A stretch of 64,000 nucleotides of DNA from Brevundimonas goettingensis (GTDB taxonomy: Bacteria > Pseudomonadota > Alphaproteobacteria > Caulobacterales > Caulobacteraceae), in NCBI RefSeq assembly GCF_017487405.1, contig NZ_CP062222.1, forward strand, positions 2,527,001 through 2,591,000. The letters are read 5' to 3'. Made by a program: the position numbers and the translations under genes. Below the pieces are notes generated by a model. The model was given only the letters and a program-made list of their open reading frames with translations. It did no database searches and was not told the origin of the DNA. Positions within the stretch are counted from its first letter, which is position 1; each line of letters opens with the position of its first letter. Shown one piece after another: positions 40,941 to 48,206 of the stretch.

Positions 40941-40957
40941 TTGGAATAAATTTCCAA
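40941..40957. promoter_or_regulatory. Inverted repeat upstream of the ilv leader
   Basis: TTGGAA-TAAAT-TTCCAA is a perfect 6-5-6 dyad, about 60 bases before the leader GTG. On the minus strand a TTGTGC...CTTTAT pair with 17-base spacing follows it and could be the promoter. An Lrp-type or other regulator site is possible. Confidence 0.35.
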
Positions 40958-41071
40958 ATTCCGGCCCCACGCCTCGCTCGACGGTAAAATCTACCCCTGT
41001 ATGGCAGGCCTTGCTCGAAACAACCGGCCATACGCCTCGCCGCCGGACAAAACCGACCGGCCGCCGCGCTG

Positions 41072-41464
41072 TCAGCGCTGCAGGCCGAAGGCCAGTCCCA
41101 GGCCGATCAGGGCGAAAATCGCCCCGACCAGAAGCTCAAGCCGCAGGGCGCGTCGACTCGCTTGCGGGTCGCGCAGGTGTTCGGCGACCGCCTCGGGTCC
41201 GCTCATATGGACGATGCCGGCCGCCTTGCAGGCCAGAGCCGTGGCGATCACGCCCGCGATCGCGAACGGCAGAGGAGCGACCCCTTGCGTCCGCACCATC
41301 CACGGCCCGGCGACGGCCAGGGCCACAACGAAGACGGCGCCGCCGATCCACGGCGAAGGCGCCGGAACCTTGAGGAAACGCGGCAGGACGAACACCAGCC
41401 CAAGGGCGCTCGCAGACATGGCGACAGCGATGCCCGCCGTCACGATTTTCTCGGCTTCAGTCAT
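41072..41464 (-). CDS. Hypothetical four-helix membrane protein
   Basis: The 130-residue protein has four hydrophobic segments: IVTAGIAVAMSASALGLVFVL, WIGGAVFVVALAVAGPWMV, FAIAGVIATALACKAAGIV and LELLVGAIFALIGLGLAFGL. The loop between helices 3 and 4 is polar (MSGPEAVAEHLRDPQASRRA). I do not recognise a family. It begins 25 bases after the TetR gene on the same strand and may be cotranscribed with it. Confidence 0.7.
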   Translation of the reverse strand: MTEAEKIVTAGIAVAMSASALGLVFVLPRFLKVPAPSPWIGGAVFVVALAVAGPWMVRTQGVAPLPFAIAGVIATALACKAAGIVHMSGPEAVAEHLRDPQASRRALRLELLVGAIFALIGLGLAFGLQR

Positions 41465-41489
41465 CCTCGCGGCCCGACCGACAACGGTG

Positions 41490-42059
41490 TCAGCTGTCGA
41501 TAAAGCTCTGCAGCGTCGTGGCGATCCGCGCCTTGAACCGCTCGCACTGCTCTTCAGTCATGTCGAAGCCGCCGGTGATGTCGCGGCTGACGGTCAGGCC
41601 CATGATGAAGCCGGCGGTCATCCTGGCCTTGATCTCGGCGTCTTCGCCCCCGACCCAGTCGGTGAAGGGCTGGTAGAATTTGGCCTTCGATCCGCGCTGG
41701 ATGATCTCGGCGGCCTTGGGCGAGGTGATTGAGCGCAGCATCAGCAGCAGCCAGCGCAGCTTGAACTCCTTCTTGGGTCCATAGACCAGGTCGTGCGCCA
41801 CGCGTTCGCCGAAGGTCGCCCGGTCACCGGCGGTCAGGTCCGAGCCGTCGCCGCAGCCCTCGAGGACGGAGTTGAACAGGTCTTCCTTGGAACCGAAGTA
41901 GCGGGAGATCAGGGCCGGATCGACGCCGACGTCGCGGGCGATGTCGCGCATCCCGACTTGGTCATAGCTTTCCGCCAGAAAACGCGCGTTCGCCGCCGCC
42001 AGAATGGCCTCCCGGGTCGCCGCTGCATTCCGGGGCCTACTGCAAAGCTCGAAACTCAA
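41490..42059 (-). CDS. TetR family regulator, probable repressor of the RND efflux operon
   Basis: The 189-residue protein begins at TTG 42059 (LSFELCSRPRNAAATREAIL), with GAGGA upstream. The N-terminal helix-turn-helix is complete: ARFLAESYDQVGMRDIARDV then DPALISRYFGSKEDLFNSV. The helical C-terminal ligand domain is typical in length. It is divergent from the RND operon, and two matching operator-like sites overlay that operon's promoter. This is the AcrR-like arrangement, with derepression by an exported toxic compound. Confidence 0.88.
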   Translation of the reverse strand: MSFELCSRPRNAAATREAILAAANARFLAESYDQVGMRDIARDVGVDPALISRYFGSKEDLFNSVLEGCGDGSDLTAGDRATFGERVAHDLVYGPKKEFKLRWLLLMLRSITSPKAAEIIQRGSKAKFYQPFTDWVGGEDAEIKARMTAGFIMGLTVSRDITGGFDMTEEQCERFKARIATTLQSFIDS

Positions 42060-42096
42060 GTTGATGTCCTCAAAAGCCCCAAAGGGAGTATGGCTA

Positions 42097-42114
42097 TGTC
42101 ATCGCCTGTTGACA
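42097..42114. promoter_or_regulatory. Operator-like site 1 overlapping the -35 box
   Basis: TGTCATCGCCTGTTGACA has inverted ends TGTCA/TGACA, and its right half contains the -35 hexamer TTGACA (42109-42114). It repeats in the same orientation at 42141, 44 bases on, about four helical turns. Confidence 0.6.
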
Positions 42115-42137
42115 AGCTTTTCGCAGTCGCACAATAA
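42109..42137 (+). promoter_or_regulatory. Promoter of the RND efflux operon
   Basis: TTGACA (42109-42114), 17 bases, then CAATAA (42132-42137). Transcription would begin near 42144, leaving a leader of about 80 bases before the adaptor gene ATG. Confidence 0.6.
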
Positions 42138-42140
42138 ACA

Positions 42141-42158
42141 TGTCATCAGGTGTTGACC
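42141..42158. promoter_or_regulatory. Operator-like site 2 overlapping the transcription start
   Basis: TGTCATCAGGTGTTGACC matches site 1 at 14 of 18 positions, keeping TGTCATC and TGTTGAC. It sits at the expected transcription start, where a bound TetR protein would block initiation. Confidence 0.55.
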
Positions 42159-42225
42159 TGCGGGCGCGTTCCCCCATTTGCCCGTTTGTCCGTCTGGACT
42201 CAAATTGCTTGCTGGAGGGCCGCGC

Positions 42226-43440
42226 ATGCGCAGGCTGAAGATCGTCGCCGTGTCCGCAATGATTGCGGCCGCGCTTTATGGCTGTTCCAAGAGCGAGGCC
42301 GCCGGCCCGCCGCCCCCCGCCCCGGTCACCGTGGCCAACCCCCTGCAGGAACGGGTCGTCGACTGGGACGACTTCACGGGCCGCTTCGAGGCGACCCAGC
42401 AGGTCGACGTCCGCGCCCGCGTCGGCGGCTATATCCAGTCGGTCCACTTCAAGGACGGCGACTATGTCCAGCGCGGCCAGCTGCTGTTCACGCTTGATCC
42501 GCGCCCGGCCCAGGCCGCCCTCGCCGCCGCCCAGGCCGCCGTCGCCCAAGCCAACGCCCAGGTCGCCTTGGCCCGCACCAATCTGACGCGCTCGCAGGGG
42601 CTGCTGGCCTCGCAGGCCGTGTCCCAGGCCGAGGTCGACGCCAACACCGGCGCCCTGCGCACCGCAGAGGCCAATGTCGCCGCCGCCCAGGCCAATGTCC
42701 GCACCGCCCAGTTGCAGGTCGAGTTCACCCGCGTCACCGCCCCGGTCTCGGGCCGTGTGTCCAACCGCCGCACCGACCCGGGCAACCTGGTCGCGGGCGG
42801 ATCGTCGGCCGCCGACGTCCTGACCACCATCGTCTCCTCCTCGCCGATCTGGTTCGTCTTCGACGGCTCGGAAGCGACCCTGCTCAAGTATCAGCGCCAG
42901 GTTCGCGCCGGTAAGGGCGCTCCGGTCCGCATCCGCCTGCAGGACGAGGCCGAATTCGGTCACGCCGGCACCCTGGACTTCACCGACAACTCGATCGATC
43001 CGTCGTCCGGCACCATCCGTCTGCGGGCCATCGTCAACAACGGCGACGGCTTCCTGAAGCCCGGCATGTTCGGCCAGATCCGCGTCGCCGGCGCCGGCGC
43101 CTATGACGCCCTGCTGGTTCCGGATTCGGCGGTCTCCGCCGGCGCCGACCAGCGCACCGTCGCGGTGGTCGCGGCTGACGGCACGGTCACGCCGCGTCCG
43201 GTCGTCCTCGGCCCGCTGATCGACGGCCTGCGCGTGATCCGTTCGGGCATCACCGCCCAGGACCGCGTCATCATCAACGGCGGTTCGCGCGTTCAGCAGC
43301 CCGGTCAGAAGGTGAAGGCCAACCCCGGCCGCATCACCCATACGCCGACCGCGAACGCGGCTCCCGTCACCTATGCCCCCCCGGCCGCCACGGCGACCTC
43401 AGCCAGCGCCCTGTCGGGCTCCGTGGCGATCGGCGACTGA
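42226..43440 (+). CDS. RND efflux periplasmic adaptor (AcrA/MexA type) lipoprotein
   Basis: The start is ATG 42226 with GGAGGG upstream, giving 404 residues. The signal peptide has a lipobox, AAALYGCSKSE, so it is lipid-anchored. Order of parts: barrel-sandwich half (ATQQVDVRARVGGYIQSVHF), alpha-hairpin (QAAVAQANAQVALARTNLTR), second lipoyl half (TAPVSGRVSNRRTDPGNLV), beta-barrel, and membrane-proximal domain. It links the inner-membrane pump and the outer-membrane channel encoded next. The pump gene starts eight bases after its stop. Confidence 0.93.
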   Translation: MRRLKIVAVSAMIAAALYGCSKSEAAGPPPPAPVTVANPLQERVVDWDDFTGRFEATQQVDVRARVGGYIQSVHFKDGDYVQRGQLLFTLDPRPAQAALAAAQAAVAQANAQVALARTNLTRSQGLLASQAVSQAEVDANTGALRTAEANVAAAQANVRTAQLQVEFTRVTAPVSGRVSNRRTDPGNLVAGGSSAADVLTTIVSSSPIWFVFDGSEATLLKYQRQVRAGKGAPVRIRLQDEAEFGHAGTLDFTDNSIDPSSGTIRLRAIVNNGDGFLKPGMFGQIRVAGAGAYDALLVPDSAVSAGADQRTVAVVAADGTVTPRPVVLGPLIDGLRVIRSGITAQDRVIINGGSRVQQPGQKVKANPGRITHTPTANAAPVTYAPPAATATSASALSGSVAIGD

Positions 43441-43447
43441 TCCACAC

Positions 43448-46400
43448 ATGAACATCTCCCGCTTCTTCATCGACCGGCCGATCTTCGCGGCCGTGCTGTC
43501 GGTGGTCATCACCATCGTGGGCCTCGCCGCCTATCCGCTGCTGCCGCTGTCGCAGTATCCGGAAATCGCGCCGCCCACGATCACCGTCAACGCCGCCTTC
43601 GCCGGGGCCTCGGCCGAGACCCTGGCCGAGACCGTCGCCGCGCCCATCGAGCAGGAAATCAACGGCGTCGAGGACATGCTCTACGTCACCTCCTCCTCGA
43701 CCTCGGACGGGGCGGTGGCGATCACCGTCACCTTCAAGCCGGGCACCGACCTCGACAAGGCCCAGGTGCTTGTCCAGAACCGCGTCGCCCTGGCTGAACC
43801 GCGCCTCCCCGATCAGGTGCGCCAGACCGGCGTCGTGGTCGCCAAGGCGTCGCAGGGCTTCCTGCTGATCGCCTCGGTCACCTCGCCTGACGGCAGCCTG
43901 TCCAACGACTATCTGGGCAACTACGCCAACTCCACCATCCGCGACCGACTGCTGCGGATCGAGGGCGTCGGCGGGGTCACCGTCTTCGGCGGCGGCAACT
44001 ATTCGATGCGCGTCTGGATCGACCCGGCCAAGGCAGCGGCCCGGAACCTGTCCGCCTCGGAAGTCATCGCCGCCCTGCAGGCCCAGAACGTCCAGGCCGC
44101 GGCCGGTTCGATCGGCGCCCCGCCCTTCGCCACCAACGCCGCCGCCTTCCAGCAGCCGATCCAGGTTCAGGGTCGTCTGAACACGCCCGAAGAGTTCGGC
44201 CAGGTCGTCCTGAAGACCGACGCCAACGGCGCCGTGACCCGTCTGTCCGACATCGCTCGCGTCGAGCTGGGCGCCCAGGACTACGGCATCCGCGGCTTCT
44301 TCGACGGCAAGCGCGGCGTCGGCGTCGCCATCGTCCAGCAGCCGGGCGCCAACGCCCTGGGCACCGCCGAACGCGTCCAGGCCGAGCTCGAGGCCATCCG
44401 CAAGGACCTGCCGCAAGGCGCCGAGGTTAAGGTCGCCTACAACCCGACGGAGTTCGTCGCCGCCTCGGTCGAGTCGGTGCAGCACACCCTGGTGGAAGCG
44501 ATTATCCTGGTCGTCATCGTGGTCATGGTCTTCCTGCAGACCTGGCGCGCAGCCATCATCCCGATCATCGCCATCCCGGTCGCCCTGGTCGCCACCTTCG
44601 CAGTCCAGCTGGCCCTCGGCTATTCACTTAACTCCCTGTCCCTGCTCGCCCTGATCCTCGCCGTCGGCATCGTCGTCGATGACGCCATCGTCGTGGTCGA
44701 GAACGTCGAGCGATTGATCGGCGAGGGGCTCAGTCCGCGCGACGCCGCCTATCGCTCGATGGAGGAAGTCTCGGGCGCCCTGATCGCCATCGGCCTGGTG
44801 CTGGTCTCGGTGTTCATCCCGACCATGTTCGTGCCGGGCATTCCGGGGATCTTCTATCGCCAGTTCGCGGTGACCATCGCCGCGGCCTCGGTGACCTCCC
44901 TGCTGGTGTCCCTGACCCTGTCGCCGGCGCTGGCCGCCCTGCTGCTCAAGCCACATGCCGAAGGCCATGGCCATCGCAAGCCGGGCGTCTGGGGTTCCGT
45001 CGTCTGGTACGTCGGCCTCGGCGGACGCAAGTTCAACGAAGGCTTCGACTGGCTGTCGAACCAGTACGGCCGGGTCACCGCCAAACTGGTCCGTCTCGTG
45101 GCCATCGTCCTGGTGGTCTATGCGGGTTTGCTGGCCCTGACCGCATGGCGTCTGGTCGACACCCCCTCGGGCTTCATTCCCGAGCAGGACCAGGGCTTCC
45201 TGATCGGCGTCATCCAGCTGCCGGCGGGTTCGTCGCTGGACCGCACCCAGCAGGTCATGCTGCGCGCCAAGGACATCATCCAGTCCAAGGAAGGCGTCAA
45301 CGGAACCGTCGCCTTCGCCGGCCTCGACGGCTCCAGCTTCGCCTTCGGCTCCAACGCCGCGACCATCTTCGTCCGCCTGGATCCGTCCGAGGACCGCAAG
45401 TCCAAGGAGACCAAGGCGGCCGCCCTCGCCGGGGCCATCACCCAGGCCACCGGCGGCATCGAGGAAGCCAATATCTTCGTCATCGCCCCGCCCTCGGTTC
45501 AGGGGCTGGGCACCGGCAACGGCTTCAAGATGATGGTCCAGGACCGTTCCGGCGCGGGCTACCGCGCGCTGGAAGGCGCCACCTTCGCCATGATGGGCGC
45601 CGCGGCCCAGAAGCCCGAAGCGCTGCAACAGGTCTTCTCGACCTACAACACCGCCTCGCCGCGCATCGCCGCCGACGTCGATCGTGACCGGGCCCTGATG
45701 CTGGGCGTCCAGCCGTCCGCGGTGTTCAACACCCTGGGCATCTATCTGGGCTCGTCCTACATCAACGACTTCAACATGGCCGGCCGCACCTATCGCGTGA
45801 CCGCCCAGGCGGAGCCGGCCTATCGCGACGATCTGGCCGACATCGCCAACCTGAAGGTCAAGTCGACCTCGGGCGCCATGGTGCCGATCGGCTCGCTGGC
45901 CAATCTGCGCCAGGACTCCGGTCCCTCGCGGATCGTGCGCTTCAACCTGTTCCCGGCGGCCGAGCTGCAGGGCCAGGGCGCGCCGGGCATCTCGTCCGGT
46001 CAGGCCATCGCCGACATGGAGCAACTGGCCGCCGCGACCCTTCCGCCCGGCTTCTCCTACGAATGGACCGAACTGGCCTTCCAGGAGAAATCCGCTTCGG
46101 GCGGCGCCGGTCTGATCTTCGCGATGTCCGTCCTGCTGGTCTTCCTGGTGCTGGCCGCCAACTACGAGGCCTTCACCCTGCCGCTGGCGGTCATCCTGAT
46201 CGTGCCGATGTGCGTGCTGGCCGCCCTGCTCGGGGTCAACGCCCTGGGTCTCGACAACAACATCCTGGTCCAGGTCGGACTGGTGGTGCTGGTGGCGCTG
46301 GCGGCGAAGAACGCCATCCTGATCGTCGAGTTCGCCAAACAGGCGGAAGAAGAAGGTCTCAACCGCTGGGACGCCGCCGTCTCCGCCGCCAAGACCCGTC

Positions 46401-46696
46401 TTCGCCCGATCCTGATGACCTCCTTCGCCTTCATCCTCGGCGTTCTGCCGCTGGTGCTGGCCGAAGGTCCGGGCGCCGAAATGCGCCAGGCCCTGGGCGC
46501 GGCGGTCTTCTTCGGGATGCTGGGTGTGACCATCTTCGGCCTGCTGTTCACGCCGGTCTTCTATGTGCTCACCCGCGCCATCGCGGCCCGCATTCCGCAT
46601 GAGCCGTCCAAGACGCCGCCGGCCCCCACCACGGGTACGCCGCCGCAAGACCCCAACCAGCCGCTGCCCGCCACGGGCCCGGCCGGAGACCTCTGA
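43448..46696 (+). CDS. RND efflux inner-membrane transporter (AcrB/MexB, HAE1 family)
   Basis: The 1082-residue protein has the HAE1 start MNISRFFIDRPIFAAVLSVV, 12 membrane helices and two large periplasmic loops. The proton-relay Asp pair is in VGIVVDDAIVVVENVERL (helix 4) and the Lys in ALAAKNAILIVEFAKQ (helix 10). It exports hydrophobic drugs, dyes, detergents or bile-like compounds using the proton gradient. The start is ATG 43448; upstream open frame overlaps the adaptor gene and is not used. Its stop shares a base with the start of the outer-membrane channel gene. Confidence 0.95.
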   Translation: MNISRFFIDRPIFAAVLSVVITIVGLAAYPLLPLSQYPEIAPPTITVNAAFAGASAETLAETVAAPIEQEINGVEDMLYVTSSSTSDGAVAITVTFKPGTDLDKAQVLVQNRVALAEPRLPDQVRQTGVVVAKASQGFLLIASVTSPDGSLSNDYLGNYANSTIRDRLLRIEGVGGVTVFGGGNYSMRVWIDPAKAAARNLSASEVIAALQAQNVQAAAGSIGAPPFATNAAAFQQPIQVQGRLNTPEEFGQVVLKTDANGAVTRLSDIARVELGAQDYGIRGFFDGKRGVGVAIVQQPGANALGTAERVQAELEAIRKDLPQGAEVKVAYNPTEFVAASVESVQHTLVEAIILVVIVVMVFLQTWRAAIIPIIAIPVALVATFAVQLALGYSLNSLSLLALILAVGIVVDDAIVVVENVERLIGEGLSPRDAAYRSMEEVSGALIAIGLVLVSVFIPTMFVPGIPGIFYRQFAVTIAAASVTSLLVSLTLSPALAALLLKPHAEGHGHRKPGVWGSVVWYVGLGGRKFNEGFDWLSNQYGRVTAKLVRLVAIVLVVYAGLLALTAWRLVDTPSGFIPEQDQGFLIGVIQLPAGSSLDRTQQVMLRAKDIIQSKEGVNGTVAFAGLDGSSFAFGSNAATIFVRLDPSEDRKSKETKAAALAGAITQATGGIEEANIFVIAPPSVQGLGTGNGFKMMVQDRSGAGYRALEGATFAMMGAAAQKPEALQQVFSTYNTASPRIAADVDRDRALMLGVQPSAVFNTLGIYLGSSYINDFNMAGRTYRVTAQAEPAYRDDLADIANLKVKSTSGAMVPIGSLANLRQDSGPSRIVRFNLFPAAELQGQGAPGISSGQAIADMEQLAAATLPPGFSYEWTELAFQEKSASGGAGLIFAMSVLLVFLVLAANYEAFTLPLAVILIVPMCVLAALLGVNALGLDNNILVQVGLVVLVALAAKNAILIVEFAKQAEEEGLNRWDAAVSAAKTRLRPILMTSFAFILGVLPLVLAEGPGAEMRQALGAAVFFGMLGVTIFGLLFTPVFYVLTRAIAARIPHEPSKTPPAPTTGTPPQDPNQPLPATGPAGDL

Positions 46697-48123
46697 TGAC
46701 TGCTCGTTCCTACGTTCAACGGTTCCTGACCGTCGCCCCGGCCGCCCTTGTACTGGCAGCCTGCGCGGTTGGGCCGAAGGCGCCCGACGCCGACCTTCCC
46801 CCCCAGGCGTCGGGCGCCTTCACAGGCTCATCCTCGACGGCGGTCTCGACCGCCGAGGCGCGCAGCGACTGGTGGCGGCTCTATAACGACCCGACGCTGG
46901 ACGGCCTGATCACCCAGGCCTTCGCCGAGAACAACCAGCTGGAAGCGGCCGAGGCCAATCTGCGCGCCGTCCGGGCCTCGCTCTCGGAAGCCCGCGCCGG
47001 CCTCCTGCCGACCACCAGCCTGAGCGCCACCGCGACGCGCAGCCAGGGTTCGGCCGCGACCTCGACCACCGGGACCCAGCCGCCCGAGGTCGACACCTAT
47101 GACGCCGGGATCAGCGCCTCCTACGAAATCGACCTGTTCGGTCGCGTGGGCTCCTCGATCCGCGCCGCCCGCGCCGACGCCGACGCCCAGGCGGCGGCGG
47201 TCGACGTGGTCCGCGTCAGCGTCGCCGCCGAAACGGCCCGCGCCTATGCCGACGCCTGTTCCGCCAACGCCCAGATCGCCGTCGCCCAACGGAACCTGGA
47301 CCTGCAGCAGAACACCGTCGATCTGACCCAGCGCCTGCTGGACGGCGGGGCCGGCACCGGTCTCGACGTCGCCCAGGCCCGGGCGACCCTGGCCCAGACC
47401 CGGGCGGCGGTGCCCTCGCTGCTGGCCGCGCGCGACGAGGCCCTGTTCCGCCTCTCGACCCTGACCGGTCGCACCCCGGCCGAGGCCTCGGAAGCGGCGA
47501 AGACCTGCGCCCGTCCGCCCCAGCTGACCCAGCCGATCCCGGTCGGCGACGGCGCGGCGCTTCTGGCCCGTCGTCCCGACGTGCGTCAGGCCGAACGCAA
47601 CCTGGCCGCCGCCGCCGCGCGGGTGAACGTGGCCACGGCCTCGCTCTATCCGACCATCAGCCTGGGCGGATCGTTCGGGTCGACGGCGCTGGACTCGGGC
47701 GATCTGGGCAAGGACGAGAACTATCGGTTCTCCTTCGGTCCGCTGATCAGCTGGTCCTTCCCGAACATCGCCGTGGCCCGCGCCCGGATCGCCCAGACGG
47801 GCGCCCTGAGCGACGCGGCCCTCGCGACCTTCGACCAGACCGTGCTGACGGCCCTGCAGGAGACGGAGACGGCCCTGTCCAACTACGCCAACGAACTGGA
47901 CCGCCGCACGGCCCTGACCGAGGCGCGGGATCAGGCCGCCACCGCCGCGCGCCTTTCGCGCACCCGCTTCGACGCGGGCGCTGACAGCTTCCTGACGGTG
48001 CTGGTCGCCGAACGGACCCTGGCGGGCGCCGAGGCGGCCCTGGCCCAGTCCGACGCCCTCGTCACCACCTACCAGATCGCCCTGTTCAAGGCCCTGGCGG
48101 GCGGTTGGCAGGCGGAAAGCTAA
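46696..48123 (+). CDS. Efflux outer-membrane factor lipoprotein (NodT/OprM type)
   Basis: The 475-residue protein has a lipobox, LVLAACAVGPK. Two internally similar halves each have long coiled-coil helices, typical of TolC-fold channels: DWWRLYNDPTLDGLITQAFA opens the first, and ARRPDVRQAERNLAAAAARV opens the second. The family mark YEIDLFGRVGSSIRAAR is present. It forms the exit duct of the pump. Its ATG overlaps the transporter stop (TGATG), and a strong terminator follows. Confidence 0.93.
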   Translation: MTARSYVQRFLTVAPAALVLAACAVGPKAPDADLPPQASGAFTGSSSTAVSTAEARSDWWRLYNDPTLDGLITQAFAENNQLEAAEANLRAVRASLSEARAGLLPTTSLSATATRSQGSAATSTTGTQPPEVDTYDAGISASYEIDLFGRVGSSIRAARADADAQAAAVDVVRVSVAAETARAYADACSANAQIAVAQRNLDLQQNTVDLTQRLLDGGAGTGLDVAQARATLAQTRAAVPSLLAARDEALFRLSTLTGRTPAEASEAAKTCARPPQLTQPIPVGDGAALLARRPDVRQAERNLAAAAARVNVATASLYPTISLGGSFGSTALDSGDLGKDENYRFSFGPLISWSFPNIAVARARIAQTGALSDAALATFDQTVLTALQETETALSNYANELDRRTALTEARDQAATAARLSRTRFDAGADSFLTVLVAERTLAGAEAALAQSDALVTTYQIALFKALAGGWQAES

Positions 48124-48150
48124 GTCCCGGGCTCACAACCGGGCAAAGCA

Positions 48151-48180
48151 AAGGGGCCGGTGAGCGATCACCGGCCCCTT
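48151..48180. terminator. Bidirectional terminator between RND operon and M16 protease gene
   Basis: AAGGGGCCGGTGA, loop GCGA, TCACCGGCCCCTT: a perfect 13-bp stem with A-rich sequence before and T-rich after, serving both converging genes. Confidence 0.85.
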
Positions 48181-48206
48181 CGTCATTTCAGGCGTCTGCC
48201 TGCCCC

